The translations under genes were made by a program, and so were the position numbers. Source: Hyphomicrobiaceae bacterium (GTDB lineage Bacteria > Pseudomonadota > Alphaproteobacteria > Rhizobiales > Hyphomicrobiaceae). From it: a stretch of 37,808 nt of DNA. Where the stretch lies: NCBI GenBank assembly GCA_023384095.1, contig JAHDXT010000039.1, forward strand, positions 1 to 37,808, in the 5' to 3' direction. Below the pieces are notes generated by a model. It saw nothing but the letters and a program-made list of their open reading frames with translations. It did no database searches and was not told the origin of the DNA. This document shows, in pieces, positions 1 to 9,674 of the stretch; within the stretch, counting starts at the first letter, position 1, and the number at the start of each line of letters is the position of its first letter.

Positions 1-160
1 GCCCCATGTGAATCCAGCACATAGCGTGAATCAATCAGCCGGAGTCGGTATCAGATTCTCCGGCCTAGGCATGCTTGCGCAGGAATTATGGGCTCGTTAT
101 AGTTCGCGAAAAGCAACTGTTATCGAGCATGATTTGAAGCTGCGGCGTAGTTTTCCGCAC

Positions 161-166
161 AGGAGG
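161..166 (+). promoter_or_regulatory. Shine-Dalgarno AGGAGG deciding the fosX CTG start
   Basis: A perfect AGGAGG lies five bases before CTG 172. No ATG, GTG or TTG lies in frame at a suitable distance. The next ATG (223) would remove the conserved SHIT metal-binding strand. Confidence 0.75.
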
Positions 167-171
167 CAGAG

Positions 172-621
172 CTGGTCGAGGGCATCAGCCATATCACCTT
201 CATCGTCCGGGATCTGAACCGTATGGAGCAGATCCTGGTGAGCGTCTTCAATGCGCGCAGGGTCTATGACAGCGGCGCCGAGACCTACTCGCTCTCGAAG
301 GAGCGTTTTTATCTCGTCGGCAAGGCGGAAGACCCGGTTTGGATCGCGGTCATGGAGGGCGAGCCACTGCCGACGAGAACGTATAACCATATTGCATTCA
401 AAATCGATGACGGGGATTTCGAGGAATATCTCGAGCGCATACGTCGGCTTGGATTGAGCGTCCGCGAAGGTCGCCCCCGCGTCGAGGGCGAGGGTAGCTC
501 GATTTATTTCTACGGCGACGACAACCACCTATTCGAGCTCCACACCGGAACGCTCGCGGATCGGCTCGACCGGTACGCGAGGGGACGGACGACCGCACCG
601 GCCGCAAAGGCGTCGGAGTAG
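172..621 (+). CDS. fosX: FosX-type fosfomycin hydrolase / vicinal oxygen chelate enzyme, CTG start
   Basis: This is a cytoplasmic Mn-dependent glyoxalase-fold enzyme; FosX proteins hydrate the epoxide of fosfomycin to a diol. The longest ATG reading (223) loses the first metal ligand. An in-frame CTG at 172, five bases after a perfect AGGAGG (161-166), gives 149 residues with His7 (SHIT), Glu44 (SKE), His73 (NHIAF) and Glu122 (FELH). These match the known FosX ligands His7, His69 and Glu118 and the catalytic Glu44, with a four-residue insertion before His73. The sequence RPRVEGEG...SIYFY is typical of the family. It lies upstream of a phosphonate-type LysR gene. From literature knowledge, the Mesorhizobium loti FosX gene also sits with phosphonate genes and is a poor resistance enzyme, so a metabolic role is plausible here. 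Confidence 0.9.
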   Translation: MVEGISHITFIVRDLNRMEQILVSVFNARRVYDSGAETYSLSKERFYLVGKAEDPVWIAVMEGEPLPTRTYNHIAFKIDDGDFEEYLERIRRLGLSVREGRPRVEGEGSSIYFYGDDNHLFELHTGTLADRLDRYARGRTTAPAAKASE

Positions 622-679
622 ATCGATAGTGGACTGCCAGCTCGATTGCCTCTGTCTCGATCCGTTCTAGGGCTTTTTG

Positions 680-1684
680 ATGGATTACACGCTGCTGCGC
701 GCGTTCCATGCCGTCGGGCTCGAGCGGAGCTTCAGCCAGGCCGCCCGCAGGCTCAATGTGAGCCAGTCGACATTGAGCACGCAGGTGAAGAACCTGGAGG
801 CCCGATTTGGCGTCGAACTGTTTCACCGCCACGCCCGCGGAGCCACGCTCACCGATGCCGGGGAGCGCCTGCTCGGCACGACGCTGCGTATGTTCGCGCA
901 TGAGCGAGACGCCTATGAGCTTCTCAGCGCGATGGCAGGATTGCGGACGGGCCATTTGGCCATCAGCGCGGTTGGTCCCTACCAGCTCAGCGAAATACTG
1001 CTGGGGCTCAGCCTGGCCTACCCCAACCTCAACATTTCGGTCAGTTTCGGCAATTCCGAGCAAGCTCAGCAGAAGCTGCTGGACTATGAGTCGGACGTCG
1101 CGGTGCTCGGTAGCTACGCTCCACACCCCGAGCTTCACGCAATCGAGTACAGTCGACCCAGGATCGTGGTGGCGGCAAGCCGACAGCATCGCTGGGCGGG
1201 TCGGGGAGGGGTTCGGATCGAAGAGCTGAGAGACGAGTCGTTCATTCGCAGAGAGATCGGATCGGAAACGCGGCGCGCCTTCGAGGAGGCCCTGGAGCGG
1301 GCCGGCGTTCAGGTAGTCTGCAAGATGGAGATCGGCAGCCGAGAGGGAATGCTGGCAGCAGTCGCGCAAGGGATCGGCATCGGGGTCGTATCGGAGGAAG
1401 AGGCGATCCCAAATCCCGAGTTGCAGATTCTCAACATTCTGGACATGGATATATCCACCTCGGTGCACGTGGCGTGTTTGGCTTCTCGAAGCGAGAGCCA
1501 TTTGATCAAGCCGTTTCTGCAGGTCGTCCAAACACTGATCGAGCAACGCAGGTCAGCGTCGGATATTACAGAATCCGAAGCCACCGCTGGCGGCCGCGCG
1601 CTCAGTCGCCCCCCGATTTCCGCCTCTGGCGACCCCACACGCTCTGAACTCCCACGGTCACATTCTGGGCAGAAATCGGGGTGA
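680..1684 (+). CDS. LysR-family regulator, aminoethylphosphonate-catabolism type
   Basis: A LysR-type transcriptional regulator of 334 residues. The N-terminal winged HTH (about residues 1-60, with FHAVGLERSFSQAARRLNVS and TLSTQVKNLE) is followed by a periplasmic-binding-like effector domain containing GNSEQ and EIGSREGM. Those two motifs are shared with the second LysR protein at 12382, and both resemble the TIGR03339 group associated with phosphonate use. A TTG lies directly before the ATG at 680, and the ATG is preferred. The last 40 or so residues form a low-complexity tail that overlaps the 3' end of the convergent activator gene by 83 bases. It probably responds to the imported substrate and controls the neighbouring minus-strand operons; this is inferred from context. 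Confidence 0.85.
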   Translation: MDYTLLRAFHAVGLERSFSQAARRLNVSQSTLSTQVKNLEARFGVELFHRHARGATLTDAGERLLGTTLRMFAHERDAYELLSAMAGLRTGHLAISAVGPYQLSEILLGLSLAYPNLNISVSFGNSEQAQQKLLDYESDVAVLGSYAPHPELHAIEYSRPRIVVAASRQHRWAGRGGVRIEELRDESFIRREIGSETRRAFEEALERAGVQVVCKMEIGSREGMLAAVAQGIGIGVVSEEEAIPNPELQILNILDMDISTSVHVACLASRSESHLIKPFLQVVQTLIEQRRSASDITESEATAGGRALSRPPISASGDPTRSELPRSHSGQKSG

Positions 1685-3653
1685 TCGGAGCCGAGGCAGG
1701 GAGCTTGACCACGTTGGCGAGGTTCGGAAACGGGTCGCTCTTGTGCGGGATAGCCATGGCCTCGACGAAGTAGGCCTGGAATGCAGGCTCGGTGGCCGTT
1801 TCGACCTTCTCGATCCGCCGCACGAGCTCTTCGATCTCCCTTCTGGACTGCCGGTTCAACAAGGCGATACGGGCGCCGGTGCCGGCGGCGTTTCCTGCTG
1901 CAGAAACCTTGTCCAGCGGGCAGTCGGGTATGAGCCCGAGGATCATGGCGTATTGCGGGTCGATATGGCTGCCGAACGCCCCGGCGAGCACGATCCGCTC
2001 GAGCGCGCGGTCGCCCAGGCGGGCGAGCAGCAGGCGAATCCCCGTATAGAGCGCTGCCTTGGCGAGCTGGATCGCCCTGACGTCGCGCTGATTGATGGCG
2101 ACCACCGGCGGCCCGTTCCACAGGCGATAGGCGAACGTCGCCTCGCCGTCGCGGACCACACGTCGGCTGCGTTGCGCCTGCGCCCCGTCGATCAGCCCGT
2201 CGGCGTCGACGATGCCGGCAAGATACATCTCGGCGATGGCCTCGATGATCCCGGAGCCGCAGATGCCGGTCACGCCGAGGTGCGCCGCGACCTCCTCGAA
2301 CCCCGGCTCGTTGGACCACAACTCGCTGCCGATCACCTTGAAGCGCGGTTCGAGCGTGTCCGCGTCGATGCGCACCCGCTCGATCGCCCCCGGGCTGGCC
2401 CGCTGGCCGCTCGACACCTGGGCGCCCTCGAAGGCGGGGCCGGTCGGGCTCGAGGCGGCGAGCAGGCGATAGCGATTGCCGACGACGATCTCGGCGTTGG
2501 TGCCGATATCGACCAGCAGCGTCAGCTCGCCCGCGTGGTGAGGCGTCTCCGAAAGGATCGCTGCCGCCGTGTCCGCGCCGACGTGCCCGGCGATCATCGG
2601 CAGGATGTAGGGCCGCGCACCGGGGTTGATGGCCAGGTCGAGATCGCTCGCCCTGACGGTCTGCGCTGCGTCGCTGGCCAGCGCAAACGGGGCGAAGCCG
2701 AGCTCCGACGGGTCGAGCCCCAGCAGGAGATGCATCATGACCGGGTTGCCGACGAACGTGGCGTCGACGACGTCGGTAACGGCGATTCCGGCGCTCTCAG
2801 CCGTCTCGGCGATCAACCCGTTGATCGCCTGCCGCACAGCCGCCGACATCTCTGCCACCGAGCCCTCGGTCATGATCGCCGTCGACACGCGGCTCATCAG
2901 GTCCTCGCCGAAGCGGATCTGCGGGTTCATCGCGCCCGCCGCCGCCAGTACCTCGCCGCTCTCCAAGTCGCACAAGTGGCAGGCGAGGGTGGTCGAGCCG
3001 ACGTCGACGGCGACGCCGAAGATGCGGTCGTGGAAGCCCGGCCACAATGCGACCACGTCGGTCTCGTTTCGCACGAGGGCAGAGACCTTCCATTCGCCTG
3101 CACGCAACGTCCGCTGCACGTGGGACAGCACGCAAAGCTCGACCCGCTCGACGGCGAGGCTCCACTGCTCGTGAAGCGCCGCCATCAGACGCTGGGCGTC
3201 GCCGGCCGGGTGGTCGATGTCGGGCTCGGCGACCTCAACGTAGTGCAGCTTCAGGATGGGATCGATATCGATCGCCCTGGCCTCGGCCCGCTTGCGGACC
3301 ATCTGCTTGTGGACCTGGCTGCTCGCCGGCACATCGACGACCACATCGCCGAGGATGCGGGCGGAGCAGCCCAGGCGCCGGCCGGCGGCAAGGTCTCGCA
3401 GCTTGCTGTAGCGTTGCTCCGCCTCCTCGACGCCGCTGACGTGCGCGGCACGGGATTCGACGCCGAGCTTCGGATAGCTGCCCTCGCAGACTGCCACCTG
3501 GCAACGGCCGCAGATGGCCCGCCCACCGCATACAGAGTCGAGGTCCACGCCAAGCTGGCGCGCGGCGGCGAGCAGCGACGTGCCCACGGCAAACCGGCCG
3601 CGCCGCCCGGATGGCAGGAACACGGCAAAGACATCGCCATTGCTGTCCGTCAC
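1602..3653 (-). CDS. ASKHA-domain reductive activator of corrinoid protein (RACo-like, 2Fe-2S)
   Basis: This protein re-reduces the inactive Co(II) state of a corrinoid methyl carrier in an ATP-dependent reaction. The N-terminal plant-type ferredoxin domain has Cys42, Cys48, Cys51 and Cys96 for a 2Fe-2S cluster. A linker domain precedes the C-terminal ASKHA ATPase fold with DVGSTT and LVDIGTNAE phosphate-binding motifs. The GTG at 3653 follows GAGGA by a few bases and gives 683 residues, close to known RACo/RamA-like proteins of the 2Fe-2S class. A longer reading to 3812 would run into the upstream methyltransferase gene, so it was not used. It is the last gene of the C1 operon, starting 22 bases after the methyltransferase stop. 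Its presence implies that the corrinoid carrier encoded at 5127-6908 is functional. Confidence 0.85.
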   Translation of the reverse strand: MTDSNGDVFAVFLPSGRRGRFAVGTSLLAAARQLGVDLDSVCGGRAICGRCQVAVCEGSYPKLGVESRAAHVSGVEEAEQRYSKLRDLAAGRRLGCSARILGDVVVDVPASSQVHKQMVRKRAEARAIDIDPILKLHYVEVAEPDIDHPAGDAQRLMAALHEQWSLAVERVELCVLSHVQRTLRAGEWKVSALVRNETDVVALWPGFHDRIFGVAVDVGSTTLACHLCDLESGEVLAAAGAMNPQIRFGEDLMSRVSTAIMTEGSVAEMSAAVRQAINGLIAETAESAGIAVTDVVDATFVGNPVMMHLLLGLDPSELGFAPFALASDAAQTVRASDLDLAINPGARPYILPMIAGHVGADTAAAILSETPHHAGELTLLVDIGTNAEIVVGNRYRLLAASSPTGPAFEGAQVSSGQRASPGAIERVRIDADTLEPRFKVIGSELWSNEPGFEEVAAHLGVTGICGSGIIEAIAEMYLAGIVDADGLIDGAQAQRSRRVVRDGEATFAYRLWNGPPVVAINQRDVRAIQLAKAALYTGIRLLLARLGDRALERIVLAGAFGSHIDPQYAMILGLIPDCPLDKVSAAGNAAGTGARIALLNRQSRREIEELVRRIEKVETATEPAFQAYFVEAMAIPHKSDPFPNLANVVKLPASAPITPISAQNVTVGVQSVWGRQRRKSGGD

Positions 3654-3675
3654 GTGATCCTCGCCGTCCGTGCGC

Positions 3676-4548
3676 TCAGGATGCCGCCCGCTGTGCAACC
3701 GGAGCCGCCGGCCGGTTCCGGCGAATCCAGTTCTGGCAATTGGCATCCGTGCCGAGAATCGCGTCCGCTCCCAGTATGGCGGTCGTGACACCTGCGTCGA
3801 GCGGATTTGCAATGGCCGACGTCAATCCGGCACCCATGGCGAGCGGCAGGAAAGCTGCGTTGAGCGCGTGCCGGTTCGGCAGGCCGAAGCCGACGTTGGA
3901 CGCTCCGCAGGTCGTGTTCACTTTCAACTCCTCGCGCAGCCTGCGGATGAGCTGCAGCAAACAGCGGCCCGCCCCGGGCATAGCCCCGACCGGCAAGACC
4001 AGCGGATCAACCACGATATCGGCGCGAGGAATACCGTGGTCGGCCGCCCGCTCGACGATCTTCCGCGCCACCGCGAAGCGAATGTCGGGATCGTCAGAGA
4101 TACCGTCTTCGTCGTTCGAGATCGCAACCACGGCGGCGGCATGCTTCCTGACCAGCGGCAGAACGCTTTCGAGCCGCTCCTCCTCACCGGTTACCGAGTT
4201 CACCAGTGCCTTGCCCCGGTACACCGCCAGTCCCGCTTCAAGCGCTTCGACGACGGAGGAGTCGATCGACAGCGGCACGTCGACCACCGACTGCACCAGC
4301 TTGATGCACTCGGCCAGTATCTTCGGCTCGTCGGCAAGCGGAACACCGGCATTGACGTCGAGCATCTGCGCCCCCGCATCGACCTGCGCCATGGCGTCCG
4401 CAGCGACGCGATAATACTGACCTTTGGCCAACTCCTCGGCGAGCTTTTTCCGTCCGGTCGGATTGATCCGCTCGCCAATGAGGCAGAACGGACGGTCGAA
4501 ACCGATGATCACCTCGCGGCTTGCGGAGGATAGAACAGTGTGGGTCAT
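3676..4548 (-). CDS. Methyltetrahydrofolate:corrinoid methyltransferase (MtgA/CmuB/MtrH-like, pterin-binding)
   Basis: A 290-residue TIM-barrel pterin-binding protein of the dihydropteroate synthase fold. GERINPTG (residues 25-32), DVNAG (64-68), SIDSS (94-98) and a GASNVGFGLPNR segment near residue 215 are the family signatures. It would move the methyl group between methyl-cobalamin and tetrahydrofolate, feeding or drawing on the one-carbon pool. It lies between the virulence-factor-domain gene and the reductive activator in one minus-strand operon. The upstream AGGAGA is about 13 bases from the ATG, which is long, so translation may be coupled or weak. The exact partner is inferred to be the fused corrinoid protein four genes upstream. 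Confidence 0.85.
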   Translation of the reverse strand: MTHTVLSSASREVIIGFDRPFCLIGERINPTGRKKLAEELAKGQYYRVAADAMAQVDAGAQMLDVNAGVPLADEPKILAECIKLVQSVVDVPLSIDSSVVEALEAGLAVYRGKALVNSVTGEEERLESVLPLVRKHAAAVVAISNDEDGISDDPDIRFAVARKIVERAADHGIPRADIVVDPLVLPVGAMPGAGRCLLQLIRRLREELKVNTTCGASNVGFGLPNRHALNAAFLPLAMGAGLTSAIANPLDAGVTTAILGADAILGTDANCQNWIRRNRPAAPVAQRAAS

Positions 4549-4630
4549 TGCCGGCAGGCTCTCCTATTCAGGAACCGATTATCGCCAGAGTGCGCCGAAT
4601 TCCGCGCCTGCCGGTCGCAAAAGCGCCACC

Positions 4631-4939
4631 TCAGGCGCCCTCGCGGCCGCCGCTGCGGGCCAGCCGTTGCAACCGCTCCGAACCGTAGGTCCTCTCGAGG
4701 CGCGATGCCACCGCATCGGCGGCTGCAGCGACATCGCCGTCGACGGCTTCAGGATCGCTCCGCCGCCAATCAGCCATGTAGGCGTCGGCCGCTTCCGCGC
4801 CTCCCCGCATGGCAGCCATGTCGATCGCTTCCTGGAAACGCGCCGACAGCGGCAGGCGCTTCGACTCGCTGCCGGCCTTGCTGATCACCTGGGCCGGAAT
4901 GTCACGCCAGTAGACGATCGAAACCTGCGTCGAGGTCAT
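4631..4939 (-). CDS. Virulence-factor domain protein (PF13769-like), C1-operon accessory
   Basis: A small protein of 102 residues beginning MTSTQVSIVYWRDIPAQV, with downstream AIDMAAMRGGAEAADAYMADWRR. This resembles the poorly named 'virulence factor' domain of alphaproteobacteria, which is often encoded beside corrinoid and folate methyltransferases. The ATG at 4939 is preceded by GGAG. An upstream in-frame extension to 5071 lies antisense to nothing but overlaps the DUF1638 remnant, and its composition is not protein-like. Function is unknown; by position it is an accessory of the methyl-transfer system. The family recognition is from memory and moderately sure. Confidence 0.7.
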   Translation of the reverse strand: MTSTQVSIVYWRDIPAQVISKAGSESKRLPLSARFQEAIDMAAMRGGAEAADAYMADWRRSDPEAVDGDVAAAADAVASRLERTYGSERLQRLARSGGREGA

Positions 4940-5120
4940 CTGCTCCGGCTCCGGATTGTCCGACGAATTTGGTGAAGCCGCCGAGGCCGGTGTAACGCCG
5001 CTCCAGCGCCAGGCCTTGCCGCCGCGCCGCGGCGACGACCTTGCGGTCTTGGCACCGACCAGGCTCATCAACTCGCGCGCGAGCGCAGGCGATAATCAGG
5101 GTCGATGGAGACCGGGCCAT
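4902..5120 (-). pseudogene. Internally deleted DUF1638 gene remnant
   Basis: This 72-codon frame starts seven bases after the fused methyltransferase stop and overlaps the virulence-factor gene by 38 bases. Its first 14 residues (including TLIIACARA) resemble the N-terminal LLIACGALARE strand of DUF1638 proteins. Residues 27-55 (including GLALERRYTGLGG) resemble the C-terminal end of the same family. About 130 or more middle residues expected for DUF1638, with its conserved cysteines and histidines, are absent. I read this as an in-frame internal deletion. DUF1638 genes often accompany corrinoid methyltransferases in alphaproteobacteria, so the position fits. A short unrelated protein remains possible. 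Confidence 0.5.
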
Positions 5121-5126
5121 GAAACC

Positions 5127-6908
<1,782 letters not shown>

Positions 6909-7044
6909 CGTGAATCCTCCCATCCCTGTCACCTCGGAAGCGGCGACAAAGCCCAGCCGGTGGCGACCTGTTCTGAGTATAGCGTTGCCGGAGGTATAGA
7001 GGAAATCCAACTCTTCAATGTTGCATATCTACTCACTAGATAGC

Positions 7045-7851
7045 TCAAGTGATTCGCTTGCGCAGCCGCATCGAGAGCACCTCGCCGACGGCCACGATAA
7101 TGAAGATGATGATGAGGATCGTGCCGACCCGGTGGTAGCGCAGCCCCTCGATCGACCCCCGCAACTGCGCCCCGACGCCGCCGGCACCCACCATCCCGAG
7201 GATGAACGAGGCGCGCAGAACGATGTCCCATCCGTAGATGAAGATGCCGACCCAGACCGGACGCACCTGCGGATAGACGCCGAGAACCATCTGCTTGAGG
7301 CGTGATCCGCCGGCGGCGCGGATTGCCTCTACCGGCCGCATGTCCGCAGCCTCGACGTTCTCCGCCAGCAGCTTGCCGCCAAATCCGATGAAGTGCAGCG
7401 TGAGCACGATCATGCCGGCGAGCGGCCCGAACCCGAACAGCGCCACCAGGATGAGCGCCCATATGACCTCGTGGACCGATCTGGTGACGATGACAAAGCC
7501 GCGAGCCAGCGGGTAGGCGATGCGCCGGCTCGGCGTCATGTTGGAGCTCGCCATCCATGCCAGCGGAACCGACAGGGCGATCCCGAAGATGGTGCCAACG
7601 AAGGCCATGGCGAACGTTTCCAGGAACGGCTCGACCAGGCTCGGCGCATAGGCCAGGTCAGGAGGGAACATCCTGAACGCGACCATGCGGCCCATCTCGC
7701 GCAGACCGTCGGGCAAACGCCCCAGCGGCAGGTTGAGATGGAAGTAGCCGTAGACGGCGAGGCTTGCGAGCCCGAGATACACCGCATAGCGGATCAGCCG
7801 CTCGCGGGAACGCTCCCGACCCATGGCGTCGATGATAGCAGACTCCGCCAT
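7045..7851 (-). CDS. phnE: Phosphonate-type ABC transporter permease PhnE (second copy)
   Basis: A 268-residue inner-membrane permease of the binding-protein-dependent family. About six hydrophobic segments are visible, with the PhnE-like stretches SRRIAYPLARGFVIVTRSVHE and a C-terminal IGMVGAGGVG-type loop (here LGMVGAGGVGAQLRGSI). The EAA-type loop EAIRAAGGSRLKQ contacts the ATPase. The ATG at 7851 lies eight bases after the stop of the preceding permease, so the two form a pair. The long frame extending to 8532 is only read-through of the neighbouring gene in another frame and was discarded. Together with 7860-8636 it would make a heterodimeric channel. Confidence 0.88.
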   Translation of the reverse strand: MAESAIIDAMGRERSRERLIRYAVYLGLASLAVYGYFHLNLPLGRLPDGLREMGRMVAFRMFPPDLAYAPSLVEPFLETFAMAFVGTIFGIALSVPLAWMASSNMTPSRRIAYPLARGFVIVTRSVHEVIWALILVALFGFGPLAGMIVLTLHFIGFGGKLLAENVEAADMRPVEAIRAAGGSRLKQMVLGVYPQVRPVWVGIFIYGWDIVLRASFILGMVGAGGVGAQLRGSIEGLRYHRVGTILIIIFIIVAVGEVLSMRLRKRIT

Positions 7852-7859
7852 TCCCAACC

Positions 7860-8636
7860 TCAGATGATCCGCTGGCGCAGCCAACGCGATATGATCTCGC
7901 CGATAGCCACGAGGAAGATGAGGATGACGACGATTGCGGTGGCGTCGTGCCAGCGCATCATGATCATGGACTGGTGGAAGGCGAGCCCGAGTCCACCGGC
8001 ACCGACCACGCCGATCACCGCCGCGCGGCGCAGGTCGAGCTCCCACTGGAAGATGAGCGTGCCGAGATAGACGGGCAGCACCTGCGGGACGACCGCGAGG
8101 ATGAGCACCTTCAGGTTGCTGGCGCCGGTTGCCCGGATCGCCTCGACCGGCTTCAGGTCGATCGCCTCGACTTCCTCGGCGACGACCTTGGCAACGAAGC
8201 CGATGCCCCGCATCGCGAGCGCCAGGATTCCAGGCAGCGGCCCCAGACCGACGGCGACGACGAAGAGAAGCGCCCAGATGAGCTCGTGCACCGAGCGCGA
8301 AAGTATGATGATGCCTCGACCCAGGTAATAGAATATCGGATGCGGCGTCACGTTGAGCGCGGACATCCAGATCACCGGAAGCACCAGCACGCCGATCAGC
8401 AGTGTGGCCATGAAGGCCATCAGCATGGTGTCGATTGTCGGCTGGATCAGTCCCGGGATCGCGGAGAGATTGGGCGGAAAAAAGCGCAACAGACTCCTGA
8501 CGATCTCGTCGCTGCCGGAGAGCCGAGACCAATCGGTTCTGACGTCCAGGACATAGACGAGCGATGCGATCAGCGGAACGATTATGACGCCCGCGAACGC
8601 CGCGTTGCGGACTGCGGTCGACTGGTTGCGAGTCAT
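7860..8636 (-). CDS. phnE: Phosphonate-type ABC transporter permease PhnE (first copy)
   Basis: A 258-residue permease with the same layout as its neighbour: an N-terminal membrane segment (about residues 10-30), PHPIFYYLGRGIIILSRSVHE, the EAIRATGASNLKV loop and VIGVVGAGGLG. It pairs with the permease starting eight bases downstream. No good ribosome binding site precedes the ATG at 8636, since the bases there are pyrimidine-rich. A gap of 168 bases with no recognisable gene separates it from the ATPase gene. The substrate class is given by family resemblance to PhnE and PtxC rather than by any site in the protein. Confidence 0.85.
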   Translation of the reverse strand: MTRNQSTAVRNAAFAGVIIVPLIASLVYVLDVRTDWSRLSGSDEIVRSLLRFFPPNLSAIPGLIQPTIDTMLMAFMATLLIGVLVLPVIWMSALNVTPHPIFYYLGRGIIILSRSVHELIWALLFVVAVGLGPLPGILALAMRGIGFVAKVVAEEVEAIDLKPVEAIRATGASNLKVLILAVVPQVLPVYLGTLIFQWELDLRRAAVIGVVGAGGLGLAFHQSMIMMRWHDATAIVVILIFLVAIGEIISRWLRQRII

Positions 8637-8804
8637 GACAGGAGGGCGCTGGCGCGATGAAACTCGCCTGTGTTGGCGCCTGGACTCGACACGGTTTCCT
8701 CGATCATCACACTGCCAACTCCAAGATCCCTTTGCCCCTCATGGTTCCCGAAGCGCGCTCGCGAGAGCCCGGCGCCCGACACGCGCGAGCTTCGGAATTG
8801 GCCG

Positions 8805-9602
8805 TTAGGCCTGCAGCGCCGGACTGAGCGAAGATGGCCGTCCCGCCGCGCGCGAACCGTTCGCAGGCGCGTCTTTGTAGATTCTGTCCAGCTCGATCTT
8901 GGATGCCTCGCCGTCGTAGATCTTCACCCCGTCCTTGAGAGCCACGATCCGCTGCACGAAGCGTGCGGCCAGCGCGGTATCGTGCATGCTGAACAGAACG
9001 GGGATGTTGTCGTTGGCGGCCATCGCGGTGATCAGCTCCATGATCTCTTGCCCGATCTGCGGATCGAGGCTGGCCGTCGGCTCGTCGGCGAGAATGAGAC
9101 GGGGCTGCTGCATCAGTGCCCGCGCGATGCCGACCCGCTGACGCTGTCCGCCCGACAGCTCGTCGGCCCGCTTGTAGCGATGGTCGATCAGTCCGACCCG
9201 CTCGAGGAGGTTCTCCGCCTGCTCGACATCCTCCTTCGGAAAAATCCTGAAGCAGCACCGCAGGGTGCTCAGCGAGCCGGCCTTTCCGGAGATGACGTTG
9301 TCGAGCACCGGCAGGCGGTTCACCAGGTTGAACTCCTGGAAGATCATCCCGATACGCTGCCGGATCTGGCGCAACTCGCGGCGGTTCGCCTTGGTGATGT
9401 CGACGCCATCGAGCACGATCTCGCCCGAGTCAGGCTCGACCAGCCGGTTGATGCAACGCATCAGCGTGCTCTTCCCGGCACCGCTGCGGCCGATCAGCGC
9501 CACCATGTCCCGGTTGCCGATCTCGAGGCTGACGCCGCGGAGCGCCTTGCTGTCGCCACGTCCGTATGACTTCTCGAGAGCCCGGATCTGAAGTGCGCTC
9601 AT
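8805..9602 (-). CDS. phnC: Phosphonate-type ABC transporter ATPase PhnC
   Basis: A 265-residue ATP-binding subunit. Walker A GRSGAGKS is at residues 38-45, the signature LSGGQRQRVGIARAL near residue 148 and Walker B LILADEPTASLD near 168. The sequences GDVMIFQEFNLV-like (IGMIFQEFNLVNRL) and NVISGKAGSLSTLRCCF are characteristic of PhnC rather than of amino acid or peptide importers. The short C-terminal tail rich in Ala, Ser and Arg is probably unstructured. It sits between the binding-protein gene and the two permease genes, the usual order for phosphonate transporters. Confidence 0.9.
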   Translation of the reverse strand: MSALQIRALEKSYGRGDSKALRGVSLEIGNRDMVALIGRSGAGKSTLMRCINRLVEPDSGEIVLDGVDITKANRRELRQIRQRIGMIFQEFNLVNRLPVLDNVISGKAGSLSTLRCCFRIFPKEDVEQAENLLERVGLIDHRYKRADELSGGQRQRVGIARALMQQPRLILADEPTASLDPQIGQEIMELITAMAANDNIPVLFSMHDTALAARFVQRIVALKDGVKIYDGEASKIELDRIYKDAPANGSRAAGRPSSLSPALQA

Positions 9603-9632
9603 CTGTCGTTCCCAGTTGCGGAAATCTTCGGC

Positions 9633-9667
9633 GGGCGCCGCCGCACCGTCATGCTGCTGCGGCGCCC
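9633..9667 (-). promoter_or_regulatory. Intercistronic stem-loop between phnD-like and phnC genes
   Basis: GGGCGCCGC (9633-9641) and GCGGCGCCC (9659-9667) form a perfect nine-base inverted repeat in the 72-base gap after the binding-protein gene. There is no U-tract, so it is not a classical terminator. Such hairpins typically protect the upstream mRNA and lower expression downstream, which suits a binding protein needed in excess; this role is inferred. Confidence 0.55.
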
Positions 9668-9674
9668 TCCTCGC

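Noticed and set aside
1743-3788. Long plus-strand frame of 681 codons
   Set aside because: It is antisense to the reductive activator, whose 2Fe-2S and ASKHA motifs are clear. The plus frame has no known domain and a skewed Arg/Asp/His-rich composition.
7045-8532. A single 495-codon permease gene
   Set aside because: The first half is out of frame with the real first permease (7860-8636) and shows Arg-rich nonsense. Only the part after 7851 is a PhnE protein.
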